This document shows, piece by piece, positions 7,436-14,114 of a DNA stretch of 17,810 bases (the stretch's first letter is position 1; each line of letters begins with the position of its first letter). The stretch is taken from the NCBI GenBank assembly GCA_029821455.1, contig JALGTI010000018.1:1-17810 (forward strand). The letters are read 5' to 3'. A model generated the notes under the pieces. The model had not been told where the DNA came from. It saw only the letters and a program-made list of their open reading frames with translations, and made no database searches. Source of the stretch: Candidatus Zipacnadia bacterium. Its GTDB lineage: Bacteria > Armatimonadota > Zipacnadia > Zipacnadales > Zipacnadaceae. Both the position numbers and the translations under genes were made by a program.

Positions 7436-8410
7436 ATGCAGATGAGTTTTGAGATGCCAGTGGAGACCTGGCCGGCCGCGGTCAGCACAGTAACGCTGGG
7501 TGCTACCGCCGAGCAGGGTGGAACACGCACCTCGACCGTAACAGTGGGCGGCGAGGCCACCCTGCCGTTCCTGAACTTTGAACAGGAGACACCGAACCGG
7601 CCGGTCATCGCAATGGAGGTCTTTGATGAGCAGCCCAGTGAGTGGCCCGCGCCGCTGGAGGCTGCCTATAGCGACGTGTGGGGTGACCCCGCCCAGTGGG
7701 CTCAGAAGTGCGTCGAGGAGTACGGCGCCGACCTTATCTGCCTGCGTCTGGCTAGCGCCGACCCGGAGGCAACAAATGCGTCCCCTGACGAGGTCGCCGA
7801 CCATGTGCGAGCGGTGTTGGAGGCCGTCGGTGTGCCGCTGATAATCTGGGGCTGCGGTGACTACGACAAGGACAATGAGATTATGCCAGTCTGCAGTCAG
7901 GCGGCGGCCGGCGAGCGCTGTCTGTTGGGCTCAGCGGTCGAGGACAACTACAAAACTATATCTGCGTGTGCCCTGGCCGACAAGCACGTCATCATCAACG
8001 AGGCGCCGCTGGACATCAACATCCAGAAGCAGGTCACCATCCTCGTCACAGATATGGGCGTGGACCCCTCTGATATCATCCTGTACCAGACCACTGGTGC
8101 CCTGGGCTATGGGGTCGAGTACGCCTTTTCTATTATGGAACGCACGCGCCTGGCCGCCCTGGGTGGCGACGCGATGCTGGGAATGCCCATGCTGGCGGTG
8201 GTAGGTGCGGAGGCCTGGAGAAGTAAGGAGGCTCGCCTATCCGATGAGGCGGGCGCCGAGTTTGGCTGGGGGCCGCAGGAGCCTCGTAGCATCCTGTGGG
8301 AAGCCGCTACCGCAACCATTTTCCTACATGGCGGCTGCGACATCCTCACCATGTGGCATCCGGAGGCCGTGGCTTTGGTCCGACGCACAATTGACGAGCT
8401 GATGGCCTAG
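7436..8410 (+). CDS. acsD: Corrinoid iron-sulfur protein small subunit (CFeSP delta)
   Basis: AcsD is the TIM-barrel subunit that pairs with AcsC and helps hold the cobamide. The 324 residues match Moorella AcsD in length (323) and along the sequence: the early GATAEQGGTRTSTVTVGGEA region, the run WAQKCVEEYGADLI, PLDINIQKQ, LGYGVEYAFSIMER, and the C-terminal ILWEAATATIFLHGGCDI. It has no Fe-S ligands, as expected. An AAGGAG site at 7426-7431 lies 4 nt before the ATG at 7436 and 10 nt before a second ATG at 7442; either could be used, changing the protein by two residues. It lies 36 bp after acsV and 114 bp before the true start of acsE. Confidence 0.95.
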   Translation: MQMSFEMPVETWPAAVSTVTLGATAEQGGTRTSTVTVGGEATLPFLNFEQETPNRPVIAMEVFDEQPSEWPAPLEAAYSDVWGDPAQWAQKCVEEYGADLICLRLASADPEATNASPDEVADHVRAVLEAVGVPLIIWGCGDYDKDNEIMPVCSQAAAGERCLLGSAVEDNYKTISACALADKHVIINEAPLDINIQKQVTILVTDMGVDPSDIILYQTTGALGYGVEYAFSIMERTRLAALGGDAMLGMPMLAVVGAEAWRSKEARLSDEAGAEFGWGPQEPRSILWEAATATIFLHGGCDILTMWHPEAVALVRRTIDELMA

Positions 8411-8511
8411 TGCGTGCGGTACAATAGCGAACCCTATATCAACTCAAATCTACCGGTCCAGTGGCGCGCGCTGGAAGCGTGCAAAGGCCCCATCTTATTG
8501 GGTGGGCCAGA

Positions 8512-8518
8512 GGGAGGG
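8512..8518 (+). promoter_or_regulatory. Ribosome binding site deciding the acsE start
   Basis: GGGAGGG lies 6 nt before the ATG at 8525. The reading frame is open for another 37 codons upstream (to 8414), but that extension has no such site and no counterpart in the family. A possible GGCCC/GGGCC stem (8486-8490 with 8504-8508) lies immediately upstream. Confidence 0.75.
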
Positions 8519-8524
8519 AACAAG

Positions 8525-9313
8525 ATGTACATAATTGGCGAACGCATAAACGGAATGTTCAGGGATGTTGGTGCTGCCATCCAAGCGCAGGATGAGTCTG
8601 TGATCACTGACCTGGCCCAGCGACAGGTGGCCGAAGCCGCCAATGCACTGGATGTCAATGTCGGCCCGGTCGCTGAGGATGCGGTTGCGGCGATGGTATG
8701 GCTTGTGGAGACAATCCGCAAGGTAACTGATGTGCCACTGTGCCTCGATAGCACCAAGGTGGACGTCATCCGCGCCGGCCTGGAAGCCTGCGAGGGCAAC
8801 GCTATCATCAATTCCACCACCGGCGAGGCCGAAAAGATGGCGCAGCTCTTCCCGCTGGCGGTCGAGTTCAACTGCGAAATCATTGGCCTGACCATTGATG
8901 AGAATGGCGTGCCCGCCAAGGCCGAGGGCCGTATGGAGGTGGCCCTCAAGTTGGTGGCTACCGCAATGGAAAGCGGTCTGCCTACCGACAAGCTGTATGT
9001 GGATGCGGTGATCCTGCCGGTGAGTGCCCTACAGGATAACCCACCCGAGGTGCTCAAGGCTATCAGCCAGATAAAGATGCTGGCAGACCCCCCGCCCAAG
9101 ACGGTCATCGGCCTGAGCAATGTCTCCCAGAACGCGGCCTTCCGCGAGCTGATCAACCGCACCTATCTGGTGATGGCTCTGGGCGTTGGCTTGGACGCTG
9201 CGATCGTGGACCCCCTCGATACGGAACTGATGGATGCGATGATCGCGGCAGAGATGCTACTCAATCACGCTGTCTATTCCAAGGACTTCCTGAAAGCGTA
9301 CAGAAAATCCTGA
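8525..9313 (+). CDS. acsE: 5-methyltetrahydrofolate:corrinoid iron-sulfur protein methyltransferase
   Basis: AcsE moves the methyl group from 5-methyl-H4folate to Co(I) of the corrinoid protein, linking the methyl and carbonyl branches. From ATG 8525 the protein is 262 residues, exactly the Moorella length, beginning MYIIGERINGMF like the family. The pterin-binding TIM barrel is intact: Asp75 in CLDST, Asn96 in INST and Asn199 in GLSNVSQN fall on the Moorella positions known to contact or activate methyl-H4folate. The downstream DUF166 gene overlaps its stop by 1 nt (TGATG), a sign of translational coupling. Homology to MetH/MtrH-type methyltransferases is shared, but length and context make AcsE clear. 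Confidence 0.96.
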   Translation: MYIIGERINGMFRDVGAAIQAQDESVITDLAQRQVAEAANALDVNVGPVAEDAVAAMVWLVETIRKVTDVPLCLDSTKVDVIRAGLEACEGNAIINSTTGEAEKMAQLFPLAVEFNCEIIGLTIDENGVPAKAEGRMEVALKLVATAMESGLPTDKLYVDAVILPVSALQDNPPEVLKAISQIKMLADPPPKTVIGLSNVSQNAAFRELINRTYLVMALGVGLDAAIVDPLDTELMDAMIAAEMLLNHAVYSKDFLKAYRKS

Positions 9314-10008
9314 TGCTGACAGTTGATCTGGTTCATAGTGGTGGGCGCTATCCACAGGTGGTAGCCGAATACCTGTCCTCCTTCGACGGCAGTCAGGTAC
9401 GTCAGTTTCAGGTGCCCGGTTGGGGCGCGGTGCTGATGGAAGACGCCGCCGACTTGCTGCCCGAAGAAATCGGCGCCTCGGACGTGGTTGTGGCCGTCGC
9501 CGTCTACCAGGATGTCCTGGTAGAGCTGCCTTATCTTATGGAAAAGCACAGCGGGCGGGCACTAATTGCCCCCATTGAGGACCCTAATTGGATACGCCCC
9601 GGGCTGGTCGGACAGGTCTCGCGCATTTGCGCCGACAAGGGCATCGAATGCGCCTTCCCCAAGCCCTTCTGCGCCTTACAGCCGCAGACGCGGCTTATTG
9701 GGCAGTTCTGTGAACAATACCAGATAGGCAAGCCGGAGCTGCATCTCGACACGGCGGATGGTGTCATCACGGCGGCGGAGTTTGTGCGCGGCGCACCGTG
9801 TGGGCTGACGCGGTGGGTTGCCGAGCAGTTGGTAGGCCACCCTGTGGACGAATCACTCATTCAAACCGTCAAGACTCTGCATCACGCCCGTCCGTGTCTG
9901 GCGAGCATGGCCCTCGACCCGGTGCTGGGAGAGACAGTAAAACACCTCTCTGTTGATCTGATAGAGTATGCGGCGCGGACGGCTCTCGAGCAGGTGGAGA
10001 ACAAGTGA
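9313..10008 (+). CDS. DUF166-family protein of unknown function
   Basis: This 231-residue protein resembles the DUF166 family, best known from methanogenic archaea, where it is sometimes loosely labelled thymidylate synthase. The diagnostic part is the C-terminal half: PFCAL with Cys120, then APCG with Cys163, a basic/aromatic TRWVAEQLVG helix, and HHARPCLASMALDP with Cys195. These three conserved-looking cysteines could be catalytic or metal ligands. No signal peptide or membrane segment is present, so it is probably cytosolic. Its ATG overlaps the acsE stop by 1 nt, and its own stop overlaps the cooC start by 4 nt, so it is made in step with the methyltransferase and the nickel ATPase. A role linked to one-carbon folate chemistry, corrinoid handling or metallocentre assembly is inferred only from this position. 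A MetV-type protein was considered and fits less well. Confidence 0.75.
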   Translation: MLTVDLVHSGGRYPQVVAEYLSSFDGSQVRQFQVPGWGAVLMEDAADLLPEEIGASDVVVAVAVYQDVLVELPYLMEKHSGRALIAPIEDPNWIRPGLVGQVSRICADKGIECAFPKPFCALQPQTRLIGQFCEQYQIGKPELHLDTADGVITAAEFVRGAPCGLTRWVAEQLVGHPVDESLIQTVKTLHHARPCLASMALDPVLGETVKHLSVDLIEYAARTALEQVENK

Positions 10009-10769
10009 AGCTGGCCATTGCAGGTAAAGGCGGTGTGGGCAAGACCACTGTTACGGCCGGGTTGGCGCTCCTGCTGGCCGAATCCGGCGAGGAGGTCTAT
10101 GCCATTGACGCCGACCCCAACAACTGCTTAGGCTTTGCCCTGGGCTTCCCTCCTGAACTGATCGAGACGCTCCAACCTGTCTCCGACATGAAGCAGCTTC
10201 TAGCCGAACGAGCCGGAGTGGGCCCCGAGGGGGGAACATTGTTTATACTGACGCCCCAGGTTAACGACCTGATTGACAAATTCTCGCTTCGTCATAGGGG
10301 CGTGAACCTGCTGGTCATGGGCTCAATTGCCAGTGGTGGCGAGGGCTGCGCTTGCGGTGCCAGTGCGACCCTAAGGGCGCTGCTGCGGGAGATGGTGGAT
10401 CTGCCCCACTACGTCCTGGTTGATCTCGAAGCCGGGGTCGAACACCTTGGCAGAGGCACGGCAGCGGCGATGGAGACGATGCTGTGCATCACACCTCCCA
10501 CGCCCAATGGCGTGCGCACTACCTCGCGCATCATCCGCCTCGCCTCGGACCTGGGCATGACTGATGTACGCATACTTGCTAACCTTGTGACGAAGCCTGC
10601 CGACCTCGAGTATATCCACCAGGCCCTGCCCGAAGTCGCGGTTGCTGGAGCGTTACCTGAGTACGAGGCGCTTCCCCAGGAGGCGGTATTCGACGGGCCC
10701 AGTGGCGAACGCCTCAAGGCTGACCTGAGTGAGGTCCTGGCCGCGCTGCAAATACAGAGCCAGGATTGA
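10005..10769 (+). CDS. cooC: CooC-type nickel-insertion ATPase (first copy)
   Basis: CooC proteins are SIMIBI-class P-loop ATPases (MinD/NifH relatives) that dimerise and help load nickel into CODH or ACS. The 254-residue product starts at a GTG overlapping the previous stop (GTGA), with AGGTGGAG just upstream. It has a deviant Walker A with the signature lysine (GKGGVGKTT, residues 7-15), the switch I-like AIDADPNN, and the CooC metal site Cys115-Ala-Cys117 in GGEGCACG. VLVDLEAGVEHLGRGT is the switch II-like segment conserved in CooC. No membrane or export signal is seen. It is followed 7 bp later by a second, divergent CooC. Which of CODH or ACS each one serves cannot be told here. Confidence 0.92.
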   Translation: MKLAIAGKGGVGKTTVTAGLALLLAESGEEVYAIDADPNNCLGFALGFPPELIETLQPVSDMKQLLAERAGVGPEGGTLFILTPQVNDLIDKFSLRHRGVNLLVMGSIASGGEGCACGASATLRALLREMVDLPHYVLVDLEAGVEHLGRGTAAAMETMLCITPPTPNGVRTTSRIIRLASDLGMTDVRILANLVTKPADLEYIHQALPEVAVAGALPEYEALPQEAVFDGPSGERLKADLSEVLAALQIQSQD

Positions 10770-10776
10770 GACAATT

Positions 10777-11538
10777 ATGCCGAAGACAGTAGCAGTAACT
10801 GGCAAGGGGGGCTGTGGCAAGACGGTACTGGCCTGCATGGCGCTACGGGCGCTGCTGGACGCGGGCCAGACCCCGATTCTTGCTGTGGATGCCGACCCCA
10901 ACTGCAACTTCGGTGAAGTGCTTGGCGTCGAGCCGCAGGGCAGCGTCGGGACTCTCCGGGAGCAGGTCGCCACCGACTCAGGCAGCGTCCCCTCAGGGCT
11001 TAGCAAGAGCGAATTCTTTGAATATCGCATCCGGGAGGCTCTCACTGAGGCAGAGGGCTTTGACCTCATCGTAATGGGTCAGCCAGAGGGCCCCGGCTGC
11101 TACTGCTTTGCCAATCATTTGCTCCGAGGAGTCGTTGACCACCTCAACGACGCCTATCGCTGTACGGTCATGGATTGCGAGGCTGGCCTGGAGCACATCA
11201 GCCGCCGCACCACCCGCGATGTGGACCTGACGGTAGTGGTCTCGGATGTCTCTATGCGCGGCATCCATACCGCCCAGACTGTTAAGGATCTCGTGGCTAG
11301 CCTGGGGTCCAGATGCGGTAAGATGGTGCTGGTCATCAATCGCGTGCAGGGCGAGCTTCCTGAAGCTATTGCCGAAGCTGCCCAGCAAACGGGCATTCCG
11401 CTGGCGGCGACCATCGCCTATGATGACGAGATCGCCGAGCGCGACGCATTGGGAGAGAGCCTTCTGGACGTGCCAGCCAATAACCGGACACTGCTGACCA
11501 TAGCAGACCTGCTTGTGGAAACCGGGTTCATCGAATAG
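10777..11538 (+). CDS. CooC/AcsF-type nickel-insertion ATPase (second copy)
   Basis: The start at ATG 10777 gives 253 residues; an in-frame upstream ATG (10729) would run back into the preceding gene and add residues before the P-loop that the family lacks. The deviant Walker A is GKGGCGKTV, with Cys in place of the usual Val/Ser. VDADPNCNFGEVLG follows, and the CxC metal motif is Cys108-Tyr-Cys110 in EGPGCYCFAN. MDCEAGLEHISRRT is the switch II-like segment. The protein is clearly a paralogue of the preceding CooC, yet their metal-site surroundings differ (GCACG versus GCYCF), so this is an old divergence rather than a fresh duplication. AcsF, the ACS-maturation member, belongs to this group, but I cannot separate AcsF from CooC with certainty. 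Confidence 0.88.
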   Translation: MPKTVAVTGKGGCGKTVLACMALRALLDAGQTPILAVDADPNCNFGEVLGVEPQGSVGTLREQVATDSGSVPSGLSKSEFFEYRIREALTEAEGFDLIVMGQPEGPGCYCFANHLLRGVVDHLNDAYRCTVMDCEAGLEHISRRTTRDVDLTVVVSDVSMRGIHTAQTVKDLVASLGSRCGKMVLVINRVQGELPEAIAEAAQQTGIPLAATIAYDDEIAERDALGESLLDVPANNRTLLTIADLLVETGFIE

Positions 11539-11558
11539 TAGCTCGGAGCAGCCTGCAT

Positions 11559-11563
11559 AGGGG
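11559..11563 (+). promoter_or_regulatory. Ribosome binding site favouring the ATG at 11573
   Basis: AGGGG ends directly before an ATG at 11564, leaving no spacer, but lies 9 nt before the in-frame ATG at 11573. The later ATG is therefore the better start for the DRTGG-type gene. Confidence 0.6.
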
Positions 11564-11572
11564 ATGATACTT

Positions 11573-12691
11573 ATGGTGCCTGCGATTTACATTGCTGGAA
11601 CCGGACAGCACAGTGGCAAGACGATGTTCTCGCTGGGCTTGGTGGCCGCCCTGCGGGAGTGCGGCCGTAGCGTCGGCTATATGAAGCCCGTCGGTCAGCG
11701 GGCAGTGCAGGCCGACGATGCCTTCGTAGACGAAGACGTTGTCTTGATGGCTCATGTTTTTGGCACTGACCAGGGGCTTTCGCCAGCCAACCCGGTTACA
11801 CTCCCGGCAGGATATACAACCCAGTTTCTGAGTGAGGACCTCTGTAGCGATGAGCTAGTTGACCGCATACTGAAAGGGTATCAGCAGATCTCGGAGGGTA
11901 ACGAGTTCGTCGTCGTCGAGGGGACCGGCCATGCCGGGGTCGGAGCGGTTGTTGGGCTAAGCAACGCCAAGGTGGCCAGCATTCTGGGTGCAAAGGTGCT
12001 GATCATTATGTGTGGCGGCCTGGGCCGTCCAATTGATGAGTTCAGCCTCAATGAGGCCCTCTTCGACAAGGAGGGTGTGGCTATAGCCGGAGTTGTAGCG
12101 AACAAGTTCCTTGCATCGCGGCTCGACGAGTTCGTGCCACTACTACGCAAGTGGTTCGACAGCGCGGGCGTGCCCCTGCTTGGAGTTATCCCCTACGAGA
12201 CCACGCTGACGGAAATCGCTCTATGCCAGATTGTCAGTGAAATCGGTGCAGATGTAATAAACGGCGAGGAGAGCCTCGACCGCCGCATCCGTGATTGCAT
12301 TATTGGCGCTGCCCCTCCACATCGCCTTATCCCGTTCCTGGAGCCAGGCGTGCTGGCTATCATCCCTGGTGACCGTGACGACCTGGTGCTGACTGCCGTT
12401 AGCTGTGAGGAGTTAATACCCGAGGCAGCCGGTACCATAGCCGTGTGCCTGACAAGCGGCATCCTTCCCCACCCCAACACCCTCCGCATCATCCGCCAGA
12501 GCCACGTGCCTGTAATTGCTGTCAAAGGTGGCACCTTTAGCGTCGCCTCTGAAATCTCTGACCTGGTGGCTAAGATGATGCCAGGTGATACTGAGAAGAT
12601 AGAACTTGCTAAGCGCCTGGTGGCGAATAACATTGACCTTGATGCCACCGTCGCTGCCGTCGCAAAGGGCCGTCTGATGCTGATGGAGTGA
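11573..12691 (+). CDS. BioD-like P-loop/DRTGG-domain protein (phosphotransacetylase N-terminal-like)
   Basis: A 372-residue cytosolic protein of a widespread, uncharacterised family. Residues 1-200 are a dethiobiotin-synthetase-like P-loop domain with Walker A GTGQHSGKT, the KPVG motif, VVVEGTGHAGVG and GGLGRPIDE. Residues about 205-315 resemble the DRTGG domain, here with PGDRDDLVL rather than a literal DRTGG. The same two domains form the N-terminus of long phosphate acetyltransferases, but the catalytic PTA domain is absent, so it should not make acetyl phosphate. It sits between the second CooC and CooT and overlaps the cooT frame region, making it the third SIMIBI-class P-loop protein in a row. 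A nickel or acetyl-CoA-linked regulatory role is only an inference from context; family members also occur outside Wood-Ljungdahl clusters. Confidence 0.8.
   Translation: MVPAIYIAGTGQHSGKTMFSLGLVAALRECGRSVGYMKPVGQRAVQADDAFVDEDVVLMAHVFGTDQGLSPANPVTLPAGYTTQFLSEDLCSDELVDRILKGYQQISEGNEFVVVEGTGHAGVGAVVGLSNAKVASILGAKVLIIMCGGLGRPIDEFSLNEALFDKEGVAIAGVVANKFLASRLDEFVPLLRKWFDSAGVPLLGVIPYETTLTEIALCQIVSEIGADVINGEESLDRRIRDCIIGAAPPHRLIPFLEPGVLAIIPGDRDDLVLTAVSCEELIPEAAGTIAVCLTSGILPHPNTLRIIRQSHVPVIAVKGGTFSVASEISDLVAKMMPGDTEKIELAKRLVANNIDLDATVAAVAKGRLMLME
12685..12688 (+). promoter_or_regulatory. Ribosome binding site deciding the cooT start
   Basis: GGAG with 8 nt to ATG 12697 places Cys at position 2, the nickel ligand of CooT proteins. 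The GTG at 12688 overlaps this site and is not credible as a start. Confidence 0.65.
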
Positions 12692-12696
12692 TAGTT

Positions 12697-12885
12697 ATGT
12701 GTCTGGTTACTATTTACCGCGACCGCGTTGCAGAGGATACCAAGCTGGCCGAGGAGGTAATGGAATACACTCTTGACCTCAGCACCGGCAGGCTAGTGGC
12801 CAGCGGACTGAGTGGCCAGGCCACCTTTGATGTCGGGTCATCGGTGCACTGGCGCGAAGCGGACGATGTCCTCGTGATCTCGTAG
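12697..12885 (+). CDS. cooT: CooT-type small nickel-binding protein
   Basis: A 62-residue protein starting MCLVTIYRD. Cys directly after the initiator Met is the hallmark of CooT, where Cys2 binds nickel in a dimer and the protein helps CODH maturation. The size and all-beta pattern with the final hydrophobic strand (DDVLVIS) fit the family. The start at ATG 12697 is chosen because GGAG (12685-12688) lies 8 nt upstream; the GTG at 12688, three codons earlier, would bury the critical Cys. The Shine-Dalgarno site lies inside the end of the preceding gene, 5 bp before this start, so it is the last cistron of the long operon. Transcription probably ends at the hairpin near 13000. Confidence 0.85.
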   Translation: MCLVTIYRDRVAEDTKLAEEVMEYTLDLSTGRLVASGLSGQATFDVGSSVHWREADDVLVIS

Positions 12886-12903
12886 GCTAGGCATCCCACC
12901 TTT

Positions 12904-12977
12904 GCGGGCTAGGCCCTGCTACGGCGGACGAGCCTTGCCTGTCCATACTTGCCGGGTGGCGTGGGCGTCTCGTCCGC
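12904..12977. repeat. Dispersed repeat, copy 2, with inverted ends
   Basis: Shares GCGGGCTAGG (12904-12913), CCTTGCCTGTCCA (12933-12945) and GTGGGCGTCTCG (12961-12972) with copy 1 at 5325-5430, in the same order. Within it GCGGACGAG (12924-12932) and CTCGTCCGC (12969-12977) are perfect inverted repeats around 36 nt, able to form a stem. Small reading frames crossing it look non-coding. It has no transposase, so if it is mobile it would depend on enzymes elsewhere. Confidence 0.55.
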
Positions 12978-12994
12978 ACGGCAGATGCAACGAA

Positions 12995-13020
12995 GAAGAG
13001 CGGCCAGTTGGCCGCTCTTC
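12995..13020. terminator. Bidirectional hairpin terminator between convergent cooT operon and TPR gene
   Basis: GAAGAGCGGCCA (12995-13006) pairs perfectly with TGGCCGCTCTTC (13009-13020). This 12-bp GC-rich stem lies between two converging transcription units. On the minus strand the stem leads into CTCTTCTTCGTTG, a reasonable U-rich tail for the TPR operon. On the plus strand the tail is weaker (CTCTTCCGGCTTAC). It lies 110 bp after cooT and 30 bp after the TPR gene stop. Confidence 0.75.
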
Positions 13021-13049
13021 CGGCTTACTGCCAGAGATGAAGATGACGC

Positions 13050-14078
13050 TCAGAACTTGCGTTCCGGCACGGCCATTTGCTCCTGGCGCATGATGTCAGC
13101 CGGCTCGGGGGGCACCTCCTTGCCCAACTGTCTGGCCAAGCGAGCAGCCCGTTCGCGGGCGTGGGCGTTAAGCGCTGTCTTGCCCGCTACACTCCACCAC
13201 TTGTAAGCCTTCTCCAACTCCCCGGCTTGCTCATAGATATGGGCTTTCAGGTGTAGCGGTAGGATATTGTTGGGTGCCACAGCCAGGTAGCAATTGGCCT
13301 CCTCGATTGCCTCGTCGTACTTGCCCTCCTCCATCAGCCGCCAGGCGGTCAGGTACCGTTCGTGGATGGTCAGGGTGGCGCCGTAGGCGGTGCCGTCGGC
13401 GGGGTTGCGCTTGATGCAGTAGTCATACCAATCGAGGGCCTTCTGCATTTCGGGCTTACGCTCATAGGCGTGTGCGATTATCCTTTCAATATACTCCGGA
13501 TGCTCAAACTGCAGGGTGTGGCTGAGCCATTTGCTGGCCTCGTCGTAGTTGCGCACCTTGTCGAAGTAGGTCCAGCCCAGTTCGAAGTAGAGGTCATAGT
13601 GGTCGGGGTTCCAAGAGATGCCTTCCTTGAGGCAGTCAACCCCCATCTGCATATACTGGGCTTTGCGTTTGGCTCTGAGCTCTGGGTCCGGAATCTTATC
13701 CGCCTCGACGTACATATTGTATGCCAGATGCCAGCCGGCGATGCGCCAGGGCTCCAACCAGTGGGGATCCAGCAGTGTAGTGGTACGCACCATGCTGAGG
13801 TACTTCAGCTCGGTTCCATGCCCCTTGTTCCATAGCTCGGTTGATTTCATCCAGATCATCGCCGCAGCGATCTCCCGGAAGCCGCCCAGAATCGCCCCGG
13901 CGATGACACCCGGCACTACCGTGAAATCCTTCTCCACCAACCTGGTTGCTGGCATCGGGCGCACCAGACCATAGATCAGTCGCTCATAGTTGACGCTGTC
14001 CGACAGCGGCTGCAGCAGCACCAGAAGGATCAATACCATCAGCCAGCCACCATACCGGGCAAAACTGCTCTTGCTCAT
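13050..14078 (-). CDS. Membrane-anchored TPR-repeat protein
   Basis: A 342-residue protein with one clear N-terminal hydrophobic segment (about 11-27, WLMVLILLVLLQPLS), without a lipobox, suggesting a signal anchor with the body outside the cytoplasm. A second mildly hydrophobic stretch lies near 54-76. From about 85 to 320 there are helical repeats of tetratricopeptide type, for example LDPHWLEPWRIAGWHLAYN, the pair around NPDHYDLYFELGWTYFDKV, and KYDEAIEEANCYLAVAPNN. TPRs bind other proteins; no catalytic motif is seen. The last 20 residues are charged and probably disordered. It is the third gene of a minus-strand operon, 36 bp after the ABC permease, so it may be an extracytoplasmic partner of that transporter. 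No close Shine-Dalgarno site is visible. Specific function is unknown. Confidence 0.8.
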   Translation of the reverse strand: MSKSSFARYGGWLMVLILLVLLQPLSDSVNYERLIYGLVRPMPATRLVEKDFTVVPGVIAGAILGGFREIAAAMIWMKSTELWNKGHGTELKYLSMVRTTTLLDPHWLEPWRIAGWHLAYNMYVEADKIPDPELRAKRKAQYMQMGVDCLKEGISWNPDHYDLYFELGWTYFDKVRNYDEASKWLSHTLQFEHPEYIERIIAHAYERKPEMQKALDWYDYCIKRNPADGTAYGATLTIHERYLTAWRLMEEGKYDEAIEEANCYLAVAPNNILPLHLKAHIYEQAGELEKAYKWWSVAGKTALNAHARERAARLARQLGKEVPPEPADIMRQEQMAVPERKF

Positions 14079-14114
14079 ACGGGCGCAGACTGCCTGACCA
14101 CCGTGGCAGTCAAC

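Noticed and set aside
8391..8425. Promoter for acsE (TTGACG at 8391 and TACAAT at 8420)
   Set aside because: The spacing is 23 nt, too long for a sigma-70-type promoter, and TTGACG lies within the acsD coding end.
8434..9162. 242-residue minus-strand frame over acsE
   Set aside because: Shadow of acsE; low-complexity Ser/Thr-rich translation with no family features.
9313..10008. MetV (methylene-H4folate reductase partner) as identity of the gene after acsE
   Set aside because: The C-terminal motifs APCG and HHARPCLASM fit DUF166, and the MetV cysteine arrangement is not seen.
11573..12691. Phosphate acetyltransferase enzyme
   Set aside because: Only the N-terminal P-loop and DRTGG-like domains are present; the catalytic PTA domain is missing.
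12902..13206. Small plus-strand frames (63 and 85 residues) after cooT
   Set aside because: They cross the dispersed repeat, the terminator stem and the 3' end of the TPR gene, and show no coding character.
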